Counted from the first letter of the stretch, positions 52,358 through 63,435 are shown. The stretch is DNA of 64,000 nucleotides from Clostridioides sp. ES-S-0010-02 (GCA_020641055.1 CP067345.1:3093317-3157316), one strand, 5' to 3'. Notes: generated by a model from the letters alone, not told the origin. Program-made: numbers and translations.

Positions 52358-52847
52358 GATAAATAAAATGACTCAAAATGTAATTTTAAAATTTGTTGAA
52401 GAAAATGATTTAGAAAATCTTGAAAATGTAAAGATTTTATTCACTGAATACTCAAATTCATTGAATATAGATTTGTGTTTCCAGGACTTTAATAATGAAT
52501 TAAAAACACTTCCAGGAAAGTATAAAAAACCTTCAGGCTCATTAATACTAGCATTTGTTGATGAAAATTTAGCAGGTTGTGTTGCATTAAAAAAACTTGA
52601 AAATGATGTATGTGAATTAAAAAGGTTATATGTAAGAGATAAATTTAGAGGACTTAAAATAGGAAAAATATTATTAGAAGAAATCGTAAAAGAAGCCAAA
52701 AAGATTGGATATACATATATGAGACTAGATACTCTTCCAAGCATGAAAAGCGCTCAAGGTTTATACGAAAAAATTGGTTTTTATGATATAAATCCTTATA
52801 CTTATAATCCAATTGAAGGGGCTAGATATATGGAGCTAAAATTATAA
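52356..52847 (+). CDS. GNAT acetyltransferase
   Basis: About 163 aa from ATG 52356, with GTG 52326 and ATG 52368 as alternatives. The acetyl-CoA loop is [18 protein letters not shown], and [14 protein letters not shown] closes the fold. [12 protein letters not shown] indicates a general amino-acid-type N-acetyltransferase, but the substrate is unknown. The start is odd: the AGGAGGTGA is separated from any ATG by a palindrome of 24 bp. A convergent terminator follows. Confidence 0.75.
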   Translation: MINKMTQNVILKFVEENDLENLENVKILFTEYSNSLNIDLCFQDFNNELKTLPGKYKKPSGSLILAFVDENLAGCVALKKLENDVCELKRLYVRDKFRGLKIGKILLEEIVKEAKKIGYTYMRLDTLPSMKSAQGLYEKIGFYDINPYTYNPIEGARYMELKL

Positions 52848-52851
52848 ATAA

Positions 52852-52903
52852 AAAAATAGAGTATAAATAAAATTATAGATGTTTTATTTATACTCTATTT
52901 TAT
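52852..52903. terminator. Bidirectional terminator between the GNAT gene and the membrane protein
   Basis: AAATAGAGTATAAATAAAA pairs with TTTTATTTATACTCTATTT, with A/T runs on both sides. Confidence 0.85.
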
Positions 52904-52926
52904 TGATTAAATTATTTTAAATATAT

Positions 52927-53793
52927 TTATTTCTCTAAATCTTCCAAACCAACACTTATATCTTCAGTTATATCTTTTATATATTCTATTCCATTATTGT
53001 ATGTAAGCTTTGCTTTAATATAAATTATATCATTAATATCCTTTTTAGGAAAATTAGCCTCATAATTTACTTGCTCTCTATCTATATTATCATCTTTACT
53101 ACCATTTGATAATTTAGCAGACTTAGCTTTATATACAGTATCACCTTTACCTTCATTTACAATAATATCTACATTTTCTAACTTTATATCATCATAAACT
53201 TTATTTTTTGATTTTTCACTTTCATGATTAAATAAATTGCTGTTTTCCAATATTTCAATAAAGTATTCCTTATTGTCCCTTATTCCATAATTAAATACAG
53301 GTGGTTCAGGCATATAATCAGACTTAGTCAATTTTTGAACATCTGAACTTTCAGATATTGTACCACTTGTAACTACTTTATAATCATATTCACTACCTGT
53401 AGTTATTTTTATTTCACAAGTATATGATAATTCCCCATGCTTTGTCATCTCAGTCTCATTCCATTTATCACTATCTGCTTTATACATAAAGATTACTTTT
53501 CCATCCTTGCCAAGTTTGCTCAATTGTGTATCTACATCAATTACACATTCGTCTTTTTCTAATTTTTTAACTTTTAAATCAATACTTTTTGTTATATAAC
53601 TTTTTGACATTTCTTCATTAATTATATTGCTAATATCTGACTTAGTATTCATAATTTCTTGTGATAAATAATCTAATTTATCATTAGAAGTGTCAAGATT
53701 ATTCTTGATACTATTAATAGTTAATAAAATATACCCTAATACTATAATAACTATGATTATAAAAATTAAGTGCATAGTATTTTTTTTATTCAT
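52927..53793 (-). CDS. Single-pass membrane protein of unknown function
   Basis: 288 aa. One N-terminal membrane helix (MHLIFIIIVIIVLGYILLTI), then a heptad-rich segment (residues 25-70, SIKNNLDTSNDKLDYLSQEI) and a large beta-rich extracytoplasmic part with two similar halves near residues 72-160 and 190-280. I do not recognise the family. It lies alone between the GNAT pair and recN. Confidence 0.7.
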   Translation of the reverse strand: MNKKNTMHLIFIIIVIIVLGYILLTINSIKNNLDTSNDKLDYLSQEIMNTKSDISNIINEEMSKSYITKSIDLKVKKLEKDECVIDVDTQLSKLGKDGKVIFMYKADSDKWNETEMTKHGELSYTCEIKITTGSEYDYKVVTSGTISESSDVQKLTKSDYMPEPPVFNYGIRDNKEYFIEILENSNLFNHESEKSKNKVYDDIKLENVDIIVNEGKGDTVYKAKSAKLSNGSKDDNIDREQVNYEANFPKKDINDIIYIKAKLTYNNGIEYIKDITEDISVGLEDLEK

Positions 53794-53945
53794 TTAATAC
53801 CCCCCCACTACTACTTTAATACATAATATTATACTCAAAAACTTAAATTTTTTACAGTTACAAGTCTATACAAGATTTATTTAAATTATAATTTTTATTT
53901 ATTTTTGATATCCAGATAAAATATTTTAAAATATTTTCATCATAA

Positions 53946-53991
53946 AAAATAGATGTAAAGTATCTAGATTAAATATTCTCTACATCTATTT
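53946..53991 (-). terminator. Terminator of recN
   Basis: Minus-strand AAATAGATGTA/TACATCTATTT arms, 23-base loop, then TTTATG. Confidence 0.7.
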
Positions 53992-54007
53992 AAAATAAGC
54001 TCTTTCA

Positions 54008-55687
54008 CTAACACTTTTTAGCCATTTCAATAATTTCGCTTGCATGTTCTATAGTTTTTTCTGTTATATTATTACCTGCTATAAGTCTTGCAATTTCATT
54101 TTTTCTTTGAGATTGATTTAATTTCTTAACATTTGTAAATGTTCTATTATTTGAAGTATCTTTTTCTATACAATAATGGGTATCTGCATTTGCAGCAATT
54201 TGAGGTAAATGAGTTATACATATTATTTGTTTTTTCTTTGCTATATCACTCAATTTCTCACCAACAATTTGTGCAGCTATGCCACTTATCCCTGTATCTA
54301 TTTCATCAAATACTAAAGTATCTATATCATCTATATCAGCTAATATAGTCTTAAATGCCAACATAAATCTAGACATTTCACCACCTGATGCAACTTTATA
54401 TATAGGTTTGATATCTTCTCCTAAATTAAAAGATATCATAAATTCAATATCATCTATTCCATTTAAAGTAAATGAACTTTCTTCAAAATTGACTTTGAAC
54501 ATTACATTTTTCATATTTAGACTCTTTAATTCATCAAGAAGTACTTCCTCTAATTGAATTGCCACTTTATTTCTTGCTTTAGTCAGTTTGCTAGCTTTTA
54601 CTTTTAGCTCTTCTTCTATTTTTATTAATTGATTTTTTAATTGTTCAACTCTTTCATCTCTATTTAATATCTCATCTAGTCTATCTTTTGTCTTTTCATA
54701 ATATTCAAATATAGCTTCTATACTATCTCCATATTTTCTTCTTAAGTTATTAATCTCATCAATTCTAAGTTCAATCTGTTCTAATTCATAAGGTTCAAAA
54801 TCTATATTATCTTTGTAATTTCTTATATCACTAGATATATCTTGTAGTTCATACATTATTCTTTCTATAGTTTCACTATATTCACTTAAAACACTGTCAT
54901 ATTTAGATATATCATTAAGCTCTTTAGATGCAATACCTATCAAGTCAATAACATTATATTCACCATTATGTAATTTACTGTAACTTAAGTTTAAATTATT
55001 ATATATCTTTTCACTATTTCTATAGACATCTCTTTGTTTTAATAAATCTTCATATTCATTTTTATTTAAATTTGCAGCCTCAATTTCATTTATTTGAAAC
55101 CTTAATAAATCTATTTCTCGTTGAATCTGCATATCATCTTTATTTTCTGTTAAAGAGTTCAAAGCTCTCTTTACTTCGCTGTATTTGTAATAAATTTTTC
55201 TATAATCATCTTTAAACTTATCTAGTTCATTTTCTCCAAATAAGTCTAAAAATTTTAAGTGTGTATCCTTATTGAATAAAGCTTGATTTTGATGTTGACC
55301 ATGTATATCTATAAGTGTAGATGCAATTTCCTTTAGAAAAGATACTTTAACAGTCCTTCCATTTACTCTAGCAGTACTTTTCCCATCTGAATATATCAAT
55401 CTAGTTATAACCAATAAATTATCATCTTCTATACTTATATCATTTTCATCTAATATCTTTTTTAGATACACGTTATCTGAGAAAAATATAGCTTCAACAA
55501 GTCCCTTATCTGTACCTTTTCTTAGAAAAGACCTGTCATATTTCTCACCTAGACAAAGTCCAAGCGCATCTATTATTATAGATTTTCCTGAACCAGTTTC
55601 TCCCGTAAGTATATTTAAGTTTTTATCAATACCCAGCCTTAGTTCTTCAACTAAGGCACAATTTTTCATATATAATTCGAGGATCAA
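54008..55687 (-). CDS. recN: DNA repair protein RecN
   Basis: 559 aa. SMC-like ATPase in double-strand-break repair. Walker A in NILTGETGSGKSIIIDALGL (residues 25-45), coiled-coil arms, ABC signature in KVASGGEMSRFMLAFK, Walker B in TLVFDEIDTGISG, and QIICITHLPQIAA after it. The gene directly follows tlyA, 19 bp away, without the argR gene that lies between them in Bacillus. Confidence 0.97.
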   Translation of the reverse strand: MILELYMKNCALVEELRLGIDKNLNILTGETGSGKSIIIDALGLCLGEKYDRSFLRKGTDKGLVEAIFFSDNVYLKKILDENDISIEDDNLLVITRLIYSDGKSTARVNGRTVKVSFLKEIASTLIDIHGQHQNQALFNKDTHLKFLDLFGENELDKFKDDYRKIYYKYSEVKRALNSLTENKDDMQIQREIDLLRFQINEIEAANLNKNEYEDLLKQRDVYRNSEKIYNNLNLSYSKLHNGEYNVIDLIGIASKELNDISKYDSVLSEYSETIERIMYELQDISSDIRNYKDNIDFEPYELEQIELRIDEINNLRRKYGDSIEAIFEYYEKTKDRLDEILNRDERVEQLKNQLIKIEEELKVKASKLTKARNKVAIQLEEVLLDELKSLNMKNVMFKVNFEESSFTLNGIDDIEFMISFNLGEDIKPIYKVASGGEMSRFMLAFKTILADIDDIDTLVFDEIDTGISGIAAQIVGEKLSDIAKKKQIICITHLPQIAANADTHYCIEKDTSNNRTFTNVKKLNQSQRKNEIARLIAGNNITEKTIEHASEIIEMAKKC

Positions 55688-55706
55688 GTCTAAGCCCCCT
55701 TTTATT

Positions 55707-56519
55707 CTATTTATCTAAATTATGAGAAGCCTCAACGACTTCCACTATTTTTTTGTCATACATATCACTATCAAATTCATATCCTTCATTTCCATTCTTT
55801 AAATGAATTAGATATTCTATATTTCCTTCTGGACCCTTAATTGGAGAAAAATCTAATCCTAAAATTTCAAATCCATTTTGCACTGAAAAATCAGAAATCA
55901 TTTTTATAACTTCTATATGTGTAGATTTTTCTCTAACTACACCTTTTTTACCTACCTTTTCTCTTCCTGCTTCAAATTGAGGTTTTATCAAGGCTACAAT
56001 TTCTCCATTATTAATAACTAATTCTTTTGCTTTTGGAAGTACTAGTTTCAATGATATAAAAGATACATCAATTGATGCAAAATCTGCAAATTGCTTTGTA
56101 TCTTCTATTGTTACATTCCTTATGTTTGTTCTTTCCATACACACAACTCTATCATCTTGTCTCAATTTCCACGCAAGCTGACCATAACCAACATCTATGG
56201 AAAATACTTTTATAGCTCCATTTTTTAGCATACAGTCTGTAAAACCACCCGTAGATGCTCCTATATCCATACATACTTTTCCATCAATAGTTAAGTCGAA
56301 GTTCTTCATTGCTTTTTCAAGCTTTAATCCACCCCTACTAACATATGGTATTGGGTTTCCTTTTACTTCTATAGCACAATCCTCTTTTACTTCTGTACCT
56401 GCCTTATCACATCTTTGATTATCAACAAAAACTAATCCAGCCATTATTGCTTTTTTAGCTCTTTCTCTACTTTCAAAATGCCCTTGCTCTACTAACAATA
56501 AATCTATTCTTTTCTTCAT
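55707..56519 (-). CDS. tlyA: TlyA-family rRNA methyltransferase (hemolysin A homologue)
   Basis: 270 aa. An S4 RNA-binding domain (KRIDLLLVEQGHFESRERAK, 2-60) followed by a Rossmann methyltransferase with CMDIGASTGGFTDCML as the SAM site and VSFISLKLVLPKAKEL. TlyA 2'-O-methylates rRNA in mycobacteria, and the similar protein here likely does so too; hemolysin naming is historical. It ends 19 bp before recN begins. Confidence 0.92.
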   Translation of the reverse strand: MKKRIDLLLVEQGHFESRERAKKAIMAGLVFVDNQRCDKAGTEVKEDCAIEVKGNPIPYVSRGGLKLEKAMKNFDLTIDGKVCMDIGASTGGFTDCMLKNGAIKVFSIDVGYGQLAWKLRQDDRVVCMERTNIRNVTIEDTKQFADFASIDVSFISLKLVLPKAKELVINNGEIVALIKPQFEAGREKVGKKGVVREKSTHIEVIKMISDFSVQNGFEILGLDFSPIKGPEGNIEYLIHLKNGNEGYEFDSDMYDKKIVEVVEASHNLDK

Positions 56520-56538
56520 AAAATTACCTTTCTGTTAA

Positions 56539-56568
56539 AAGCTACTTTAATATTGACTAAAGTAGCTT
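56539..56568 (-). terminator. Hairpin between dxs and tlyA
   Basis: Perfect arms AAGCTACTTTA/TAAAGTAGCTT with an eight-base loop, then TTTTAAC on the minus strand. It may attenuate transcription into tlyA. Confidence 0.6.
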
Positions 56569-56638
56569 GAAGTAACACACTCGATATTTATTCTAAGTGA
56601 CAAATTTTAAATTTTATATTAAATCTAATCCATATTAT

Positions 56639-58498
56639 TTATATTAACTCTCTTACTTTATCAGCAATGCACTTTGGCGATAATCCTACAAAATTATATA
56701 GTTCATCTGCATTGCCATGTTTTATAAACTCTTCTGGTATTGCTATATTAAGTATATTTACTTTATATCCATTATCTATAATAAATTTACTTATTCTACT
56801 TCCAAATCCGCCAGTAATAACATTATCTTCTACTGTAACTACATTTTTATGATTCTTAAATAAAGTATGCAACATATCTTCATCCATAGGCTTTAAAAAT
56901 CTAGCATTAACTATTGTTGGATTTATACCTTCTTCTAACAATATTTCTTTAGCTTCTAGAGCATGTTTCACCATATTCCCAATAGAAAGTATGACTGTAT
57001 CTTGTCCATCATCTAATATCTCATATTTTCCTAACTTAATTTCTTTGTATTCTCCTTTATTTAGGTAATAACTATTTCCTCTTGGATATCTAATTGCCAA
57101 TGGAGAATCCAATTTTAATGATAAATCCATCATAAGTTCCATTTCTCTTGTATCTTTTGGAGCCATCACTACAATATTTGGAATAGAATTTAAGTAACTT
57201 AAATCAAACATACCATGATGAGTTTCACCATCATTTCCAACTAGACCAGCTCTATCTATAAGAAAAGTAACTGGTTTTTTTGTTATACATACATCATGAA
57301 TAACTTGGTCATATGCTCTTTGTAAAAATGATGAATATACAGCAAAATAAGGCTTCATACCATTTTTTGCAAGACCTGCCGCAAACCCTGTTGCATGTTG
57401 TTCAGCTATACCAACATCATAATATCTTTTTGGGTAAGCACTTTCAAATAAGTTTAATCCTGTTCCAGATGGCATTGCAGCTGTTATAGCTACTATTTCT
57501 TCGTTTTTGCTAGCCATCTCAACCAATTTTTCACCAACACTAACCGACATAGACTTAACTTTAGAAGATGTTACACCTGTCTTTATATCAAACTTTGATA
57601 CTCCATGATATTTATCAGGTTGTTCCTCTGCAAATTTATATCCTTTTCCTTTTTTTGTAATAACATGTAAAAGCACAGGGCCTTTTTTATGTTTAGCTTT
57701 TCTAAGTGTTTCTATTAATTCTTTAGTATTATGACCATCTATAGGACCATAATATTTTATACCTAATGAATCAAAAAATGAACAATCTTGAGGAGAAAAA
57801 CTATATATTAATTTGTCCTTAAATCTATGTGCAGTCTTAGATAAAATTTCACCTGTTGATGTAACATTTAAAATCTTATCAACTTCATCTGTCATTTTAA
57901 CAACTGTTGAATTTCTTATAATACTTGATAGATATTTAGACATTCCGCCAACATTTTTATCTATAGACATCTCATTATCATTAAGAATTACTATCATATT
58001 AGTATTTATATATCCCAATTGATTTAAAGCTTCAAGTGCCATACCTCCAGTTATAGAACCATCTCCAATTACAGATATAACACTATAGCTTTCTTTTTTT
58101 ATATCTCTAGCACAGGCAATACCTGTTGCCACAGAAATAGATGTACTGCTATGTCCTGTGTCGAAAATATCATGAGGACTTTCACTCTCCTTTGGAAAAC
58201 CACTTAGTCCGTTGAATTGTCTTAAAGATACAAAACAATCTTTTCTTCCAGTAACCATTTTGTGAACATAAGACTGATGTCCTACATCCCATACAAATTT
58301 ATCTTTAGGGCTGTCAAACACTTTATGAAGTGCTAATGTTAACTCAACTACACCTAAGTTAGAAGCTAAGTGTCCTCCTGTCTTGGAAACAGATTTTACT
58401 AAAAACTTTCTTATATCCTTTGCAAGTAAATCCATTTCTTCTATGCTCATATTTTTTATATCTTTTGGAGAATTTACTTTATCTAAATATTTATACAT
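56639..58498 (-). CDS. dxs: 1-deoxy-D-xylulose-5-phosphate synthase
   Basis: 619 aa. A TPP-dependent enzyme that condenses pyruvate and glyceraldehyde-3-phosphate in the MEP isoprenoid route. TPP motif [19 protein letters not shown] with [22 protein letters not shown] early on, the transketolase signature and a C-terminal [13 protein letters not shown] swivel domain. It precedes the ispA-type gene as in many Firmicutes, with a PAP2-like gene between. Confidence 0.97.
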   Translation of the reverse strand: MYKYLDKVNSPKDIKNMSIEEMDLLAKDIRKFLVKSVSKTGGHLASNLGVVELTLALHKVFDSPKDKFVWDVGHQSYVHKMVTGRKDCFVSLRQFNGLSGFPKESESPHDIFDTGHSSTSISVATGIACARDIKKESYSVISVIGDGSITGGMALEALNQLGYINTNMIVILNDNEMSIDKNVGGMSKYLSSIIRNSTVVKMTDEVDKILNVTSTGEILSKTAHRFKDKLIYSFSPQDCSFFDSLGIKYYGPIDGHNTKELIETLRKAKHKKGPVLLHVITKKGKGYKFAEEQPDKYHGVSKFDIKTGVTSSKVKSMSVSVGEKLVEMASKNEEIVAITAAMPSGTGLNLFESAYPKRYYDVGIAEQHATGFAAGLAKNGMKPYFAVYSSFLQRAYDQVIHDVCITKKPVTFLIDRAGLVGNDGETHHGMFDLSYLNSIPNIVVMAPKDTREMELMMDLSLKLDSPLAIRYPRGNSYYLNKGEYKEIKLGKYEILDDGQDTVILSIGNMVKHALEAKEILLEEGINPTIVNARFLKPMDEDMLHTLFKNHKNVVTVEDNVITGGFGSRISKFIIDNGYKVNILNIAIPEEFIKHGNADELYNFVGLSPKCIADKVRELI

Positions 58499-58532
58499 AT
58501 TATCCTCACCTTTTATTTTGTAAATTTTAAAT

Positions 58533-58970
58533 TTACATCAATATTAAAGCTGTTACTATACCAAGTAAAGCTCCAAACCAAACCTCTAGTGGTGTGTGAC
58601 CTATTAATTCTTTTAATTTCTTCTGCTCTATATGCTTTCCATGTTGAAGGTCTGCTACCATCTGATTCAATATAGTAGCTTGTTTCCCAACAGCACGTCT
58701 AACACCTGCTGCATCATACATTATAATCAGTGCAAGCACAGTAATTATAGCAAAATCAGTAGAATTAAACCCTTTTTCAATGCCTACCACTGTAGCTAAA
58801 CTTGTAACAAAAGAACTATGAGAACTAGGCATACCTCCTGAAATGAGTATTCTTGAAAACTCAATTCTCTTTCCCTTCCCAGTAAATATCTTTATAAATT
58901 GTGCTAAGAAACAAGCAATAAGACTTATTCCCAAAGCCCCATTGTTAAAAATCTCCGAAAAAAAGTTCAT
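58533..58970 (-). CDS. Divergent PAP2 family protein (YuiD-like)
   Basis: 145 aa, about four hydrophobic segments. The conserved [20 protein letters not shown] segment corresponds to the DUF212/divergent PAP2 phosphatase-like signature with a histidine motif. It probably acts on polyprenyl or lipid phosphates, in line with its place between dxs and ispA; the activity is not demonstrated by sequence alone. Confidence 0.82.
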   Translation of the reverse strand: MNFFSEIFNNGALGISLIACFLAQFIKIFTGKGKRIEFSRILISGGMPSSHSSFVTSLATVVGIEKGFNSTDFAIITVLALIIMYDAAGVRRAVGKQATILNQMVADLQHGKHIEQKKLKELIGHTPLEVWFGALLGIVTALILM

Positions 58971-58999
58971 TTTTCCCTCCTCGATTTTAGCTGTATATT

Positions 59000-59887
59000 T
59001 TAATATTCTCTATCTATTATATATTCAGCCAATCCCTTTAAAAAATCTACATTGTCAGATAATTTTTCTATACTCTTCTTTGCCTCATCTATTAAATTAT
59101 GTGCAATTTCTTTAGATTTATCTAATCCTAAAAGAGATGGATATGTTGATTTATGATTCTCTATATCACTGCCAACTTTTTTCCCTAATTTTATTTCATC
59201 TCCCACTATATCTAGTATATCATCTACTATCTGGAATGATAATCCGATATTTTTTGCATATTTAGTTATTTCTTCCATTTGTTCTGAATTTGCTCCACCT
59301 ATAGTTGCTCCTGCTCTCATACATCCAACCATCATTGCAGCAGTTTTATTCATATGTATATAATCTAATTTTTCTTTTTCAATTTGTTTATTTTCACTTT
59401 CTACATCTACCACTTGCCCACCTATCATTCCATATATTCCAGCACCTTTAGCAATTTCATTTATAGCTTTTAGATATTTTTCTGGATTTTCTTTATTTAT
59501 TGAACCTGCAAGCATAACTTCAAAAGCATAGTTCAGTAAAGCATCTCCTGCTAAAATTCCCATTGCCTCTCCATATACTTTATGGTTTGTTGGTCTTCCT
59601 CTTCTTAAATCATCATTGTCAAGAGCTGGTAAGTCATCATGTATAAGTGAGTATGTATGTATCATTTCAATTGCAATAGCAAAAGGTATAGCTTCTTCTT
59701 CATTTCCTCCAACTACCTTACAGGCTTCTAGTGTAAGTATTGGTCTTAATCTCTTACCTCCAGCGCTCAAGCTGTAGTTCATAGCCTCAATAACAGTTTT
59801 TTGATAACCTTCTTCTTTTGGCATATATTCTTTAAGTATATCTTCTATAAAACTTGCTTTTTCTTTTAAATGTTGTTTAAATTCCAC
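59000..59887 (-). CDS. ispA: Farnesyl/geranyl diphosphate synthase
   Basis: 295 aa. Head-to-tail prenyltransferase that condenses IPP with DMAPP/GPP. First Asp-rich motif DDLPALDNDDLRRGRPTNH, second motif in LSFQIVDDILDIVGD, and GGKRLRPILTLEA at the substrate site. The motif spacing is that of bacterial FPP synthases. It is transcribed with xseB two bases upstream. Confidence 0.95.
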   Translation of the reverse strand: MEFKQHLKEKASFIEDILKEYMPKEEGYQKTVIEAMNYSLSAGGKRLRPILTLEACKVVGGNEEEAIPFAIAIEMIHTYSLIHDDLPALDNDDLRRGRPTNHKVYGEAMGILAGDALLNYAFEVMLAGSINKENPEKYLKAINEIAKGAGIYGMIGGQVVDVESENKQIEKEKLDYIHMNKTAAMMVGCMRAGATIGGANSEQMEEITKYAKNIGLSFQIVDDILDIVGDEIKLGKKVGSDIENHKSTYPSLLGLDKSKEIAHNLIDEAKKSIEKLSDNVDFLKGLAEYIIDREY

Positions 59888-59889
59888 TT

Positions 59890-60105
59890 TTATTCCTCCT
59901 CTATTCTAAAATCCTCTTCTATTCCTAATTGATTAAATTTACTTATTTTTAATTTTGCATCATCCAAAAGCTTATTACAATGTTTATAAAGACTAATTCC
60001 TTCTTCATATAAGCTTAAAGATTCATCTAAGCTAGCATTTTTAGATTCTAACTCATTTAAAATGCTCTCCAATCTTTTGTAAGCTTCTTCATAGGTTAAG
60101 TTCAT
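59890..60105 (-). CDS. xseB: Exodeoxyribonuclease VII small subunit
   Basis: 71 aa from ATG 60105, preceded by AGAGGTATAAT; the longer frame to 60126 starts inside xseA. A helical hairpin typical of XseB ([32 protein letters not shown]). It binds XseA in multiple copies. There is a one-base gap to xseA. Confidence 0.93.
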   Translation of the reverse strand: MNLTYEEAYKRLESILNELESKNASLDESLSLYEEGISLYKHCNKLLDDAKLKISKFNQLGIEEDFRIEEE

Positions 60106-60106
60106 A

Positions 60107-61312
60107 TTATACCTCTTTATTTTCAATTTTATCTATTATACATTCTAAATTTCCATCTTTTAATACTATATCTATGTTATCTTCAGTTTTCAATCTTTTT
60201 ATACTATTTATTACTTTTCCGTTTTTTTGAACTATACTATAACCTCTGTCCATAGTGGCTAATGGACTTAGGTTATGAAGTAATGCTCCAACCTTTATTA
60301 ATTTTTCATCTTCTAATTTTAAATTATTTTCTATTCCAAAAATTATTTTATCATATATTTTATCCAATTGTATAACTTTATCTTTTATTATGTAAGAATC
60401 TAAATAGTTATTTATTTTATTAAACACTGATTCTAACTTGTATTGGTCTAATTCAACTTGATTTATAAGAGACTTGTTAAGTCTGCTTTTTATATTCCCA
60501 AGTTTATATTTTATGTCATCTAATGATGGAGTTGCAATCTCAGCTGCTGCTGATGGTGTTGGTGCTCTCATATCAGACACAAAATCACAAATAGTAAAAT
60601 CAGTTTCATGACCAACTGCTGATATTATTGGAATTTGAGAGTTAAAAACTTCTCTTGCTACCATTTCATCATTAAAAGACCAAAGTTCTTCTATTGAACC
60701 CCCACCTCTACCAACTATAATTGTATCCACATTCTTCATATGATTAAAAAATCTAATTGCTTCACATATTTCTTCTGCTGACCTATCTCCTTGAACAGTT
60801 ACTGGATAAAGCTTTATATTGACCTTTGGATATCTTCTTTTTATTACATTTATTATATCTCTTATAACAGCTCCTGTTGGAGATGTTATAACTCCAATTG
60901 AATTTGGCATTCTAGGGATAGGTATTTTGTATTTGGAATCAAACAAACCTTCTTTATTAAGTTTTTCTTTTAATTTGTTAAATTCTATGTGTAAATTCCC
61001 AATTCCCTCTATTTCAATTTCATTAATATATAATTGATATGCACCATCTCTTTCATAAACTGATATATATCCACTAGCTACAACCTTTACTCCATTGTCT
61101 AATTTTAGATTACGATTAAAATTACTTTTAAAAATTACACAGTTTAGCTTTGAAGTTTCATCCTTTAACGATAAATAAACATTTCCACTGCTATGTATTT
61201 TAAAATTAGAAATTTCTCCCTTAACTTTAAGATTAGAAAGTATTGGGTCATTTATTAAAATTCTTTTAATATATGAATTTGCTTCACTTATATCTAAAGC
61301 TCTTAGTTTCAT
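60107..61312 (-). CDS. xseA: Exodeoxyribonuclease VII large subunit
   Basis: 401 aa. An N-terminal OB fold (residues 1-100, [20 protein letters not shown]) and a catalytic domain with [38 protein letters not shown] and [28 protein letters not shown]. It degrades single-stranded DNA to short oligonucleotides. It overlaps the TsaD-like gene by 4 bp. Confidence 0.96.
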   Translation of the reverse strand: MKLRALDISEANSYIKRILINDPILSNLKVKGEISNFKIHSSGNVYLSLKDETSKLNCVIFKSNFNRNLKLDNGVKVVASGYISVYERDGAYQLYINEIEIEGIGNLHIEFNKLKEKLNKEGLFDSKYKIPIPRMPNSIGVITSPTGAVIRDIINVIKRRYPKVNIKLYPVTVQGDRSAEEICEAIRFFNHMKNVDTIIVGRGGGSIEELWSFNDEMVAREVFNSQIPIISAVGHETDFTICDFVSDMRAPTPSAAAEIATPSLDDIKYKLGNIKSRLNKSLINQVELDQYKLESVFNKINNYLDSYIIKDKVIQLDKIYDKIIFGIENNLKLEDEKLIKVGALLHNLSPLATMDRGYSIVQKNGKVINSIKRLKTEDNIDIVLKDGNLECIIDKIENKEV

Positions 61313-62421
61313 ATTTTTTCTCCTAAAAAGTTATTCAATCCTATTATAGCACACCCAACAGCATTATCAGTTGAATATTGTGGCTCTGTAAAATGAGCTT
61401 TTATACAGTTTTTACTTAGTTTTAAACTTAATTCTTTGAGGATATACTTACTTGCAGAAACTCCACCTGCAAAAACTACTTCTTCTACATTGTAAGCTTC
61501 ACATAAATATATTAAAGATTTAAACATGTTTCTAACTACTGAATCCAGTACTAATTTAGATATATATTCTTTTTTATTTTTACTAATATTATCTCTATTG
61601 TCATCTATAATTTTATTCACCTGATTTTCTAATCCAGATAAATTCATATATCCCTCTCTTACAGAAGTTTTTAGACCACTTTCTATTTTAAGATTACAAT
61701 TTAAAGCATTTTCATCTAGATATTTTCCTGAAGGAAATTTATATCCTAGCTTGACACCTATTCTATCTATAAGTTGCCCAAAGCTAATATCTTTACTTCC
61801 TCCAATTATATCTATATTATATCCAAAATTATTGTATAACTTACTTTTATCATCTTTTTTAGTATTTATTTTAGCTATTGCATCTAAGTTTTTTTTATTG
61901 CTTATTTTAGTTATTACATCTAAATCTTTGTTATTTGCATCATAATTATTATCATGCTTAGTTATTAAAAGTATCTCTGTAGTGCCACCTGACATATGAA
62001 CAGAAATAAATTTGTTATTATTTTTTAATTTACTATTTAATAAACTAGCCTCAATATGATTTTCCTGATGAGTCGTTTCATAAAATTTACATCCATGTAT
62101 ACTTGATAATAACTTTCCAAAATTGTACCCAACATTAAATACAGGCATGTATGAATTTTCAACTGGTCTAGGCTTAATAGATGAACAAACTCCCTCTATG
62201 ACAAATTTGTCCCCAAATGATTTTATCCTATCACTAAGTAATCCTAAATTATTTATGTGTTGAAACACAGCTTCACTTTGTCTCAATCCTTTTGAATTTT
62301 CCTTTACTTCTAGCATTATTTTTTCATTAAAAATAACTTTTTTATCTAAAGAGATAGCTGCTATAGAAGTAGTATAGCAGCTAGTATCAATTCCAATTAT
62401 TATATTATTGTTCAATTTCAT
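61309..62421 (-). CDS. TsaD/Kae1-like O-sialoglycoprotease family paralogue
   Basis: 370 aa from ATG 62421, inside nusB. ASKHA-fold protein beginning [20 protein letters not shown], with a phosphate loop [18 protein letters not shown] and the Kae1-like [13 protein letters not shown] near the end. The metal-binding HxxxH motif appears as [10 protein letters not shown]. It is distinct from the universal TsaD and typical of Firmicutes beside nusB. Residues 150-195 are a Lys/Asn/Asp-rich insertion with a 12-aa tandem repeat. Function unknown. Confidence 0.78.
   Translation of the reverse strand: MKLNNNIIIGIDTSCYTTSIAAISLDKKVIFNEKIMLEVKENSKGLRQSEAVFQHINNLGLLSDRIKSFGDKFVIEGVCSSIKPRPVENSYMPVFNVGYNFGKLLSSIHGCKFYETTHQENHIEASLLNSKLKNNNKFISVHMSGGTTEILLITKHDNNYDANNKDLDVITKISNKKNLDAIAKINTKKDDKSKLYNNFGYNIDIIGGSKDISFGQLIDRIGVKLGYKFPSGKYLDENALNCNLKIESGLKTSVREGYMNLSGLENQVNKIIDDNRDNISKNKKEYISKLVLDSVVRNMFKSLIYLCEAYNVEEVVFAGGVSASKYILKELSLKLSKNCIKAHFTEPQYSTDNAVGCAIIGLNNFLGEKI
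61868..61939 (-). repeat. 36-bp tandem repeat in the TsaD-like gene
   Basis: ATTTTAG occurs at 61868 and 61904, and the two 36-bp units agree at most positions (TTATT/CATCTAA in each). They encode 12-residue units with the LDxIxKIxxKK pattern. Confidence 0.7.
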
Positions 62422-62914
62422 CAACAACACTTCCTAATATTCCATTTATAAATTTAGGAGATTTATCATCACAATATATCTTTGCAAGTTCCACAGCTTC
62501 ATTTATTGATACTTTATTAGGAGTGTCTAAATAAACTATTTCACACACGGATAATCTAAGTATAGACACATCTACCTTTGGCATTCTATCTACTGTCCAA
62601 TTTTTAGCATGCTTATTTATTAATTCATCTATCTCATCATGATTCTCTCTTAGTGCTTTACATACTGTATTTATATATTCTCTATCTACTATATCTTCAA
62701 GTTTAGTATCTTCTAATTTTAATTTTGCATTATTTGAGTACTTAAGTGTAAGTTCTTCATATCTATTTATAATATGTTCTGAATTATCTTTTAAGAAAGA
62801 ATCCACTTTATAGTCTAAACCTTCAAACTCCTCTTTATTAATATTTATTTGGTATATAAGTTTCATTATATATTCCCTTGTTGTACTTTTTTGTGCCCTA
62901 TCTTTTTTCATCAA
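62405..62914 (-). CDS. nusB: Transcription antitermination factor NusB
   Basis: 169 aa. All-helical; N-terminal [15 protein letters not shown] and C-terminal [50 protein letters not shown] fit NusB, which binds boxA with S10. Slightly longer than usual (about 140 aa) because of an extra helical stretch between residues 45 and 80. It lies between asp23 and the TsaD-like gene. Confidence 0.94.
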   Translation of the reverse strand: MMKKDRAQKSTTREYIMKLIYQININKEEFEGLDYKVDSFLKDNSEHIINRYEELTLKYSNNAKLKLEDTKLEDIVDREYINTVCKALRENHDEIDELINKHAKNWTVDRMPKVDVSILRLSVCEIVYLDTPNKVSINEAVELAKIYCDDKSPKFINGILGSVVDEIEQ

Positions 62915-62963
62915 TTAAAATTCTCCTTTAAGTTTAATTATCTATATAAAATCAAATGCCAAC

Positions 62964-62989
62964 AAAAAACCCTCTGACTTTTCAGAGGG
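62964..62989 (-). terminator. Terminator of the Asp23 gene
   Basis: CCCTCTGA/TCAGAGGG arms, four-base loop, followed by TTTTTTG on the minus strand. Confidence 0.9.
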
Positions 62990-62995
62990 CTAATA

Positions 62996-63358
62996 TTAAT
63001 TTTTCTTAGTTGCTTTTACTTCTTCTTTATCAACTTTATCTTTCTTAAAGCTGATTCCTTGAATGTGTATATTTACTTGAGAAACCTTCAGTCCTGTCAT
63101 TGTCTCAACAGTATTTTTTACATTTTCTTGAACTTTAAAAGCTGTATCTGGTATTGACATGCCATATTTTATCATAACCATTACGTCTAAATTAACATCC
63201 TCTTCTTCTATTTGTATCTTTACTCCATTATTTTTTAACAACTTATCTGTTAATGTTGCTGTAGTTTCTATGCCCTCAACTTCTAATGCTGCTAAACCAG
63301 CTATTGTAGCTATTACATCATTAGATATTTTTACTTGTCCAAATTTATTATCTTCCAT
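62996..63358 (-). CDS. Asp23/Gls24 family envelope-stress protein
   Basis: 120 aa. The family core is visible: KISNDVIATIAGLAALEVEGIE, VMVMIKYGMSIPDTAFKVQENVKNTVETMTGLKVSQVNIHIQGI. Such proteins associate with the membrane in Firmicutes. It sits between spoIIIA and nusB as usual for clostridia. Confidence 0.92.
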   Translation of the reverse strand: MEDNKFGQVKISNDVIATIAGLAALEVEGIETTATLTDKLLKNNGVKIQIEEEDVNLDVMVMIKYGMSIPDTAFKVQENVKNTVETMTGLKVSQVNIHIQGISFKKDKVDKEEVKATKKN

Positions 63359-63435
63359 ATTAAAACTTACCTCCTGATTTTAAGGAACTATTTTTATAAG
63401 TATAATAATACCAAATACAACTCTACTTTGCAAGA

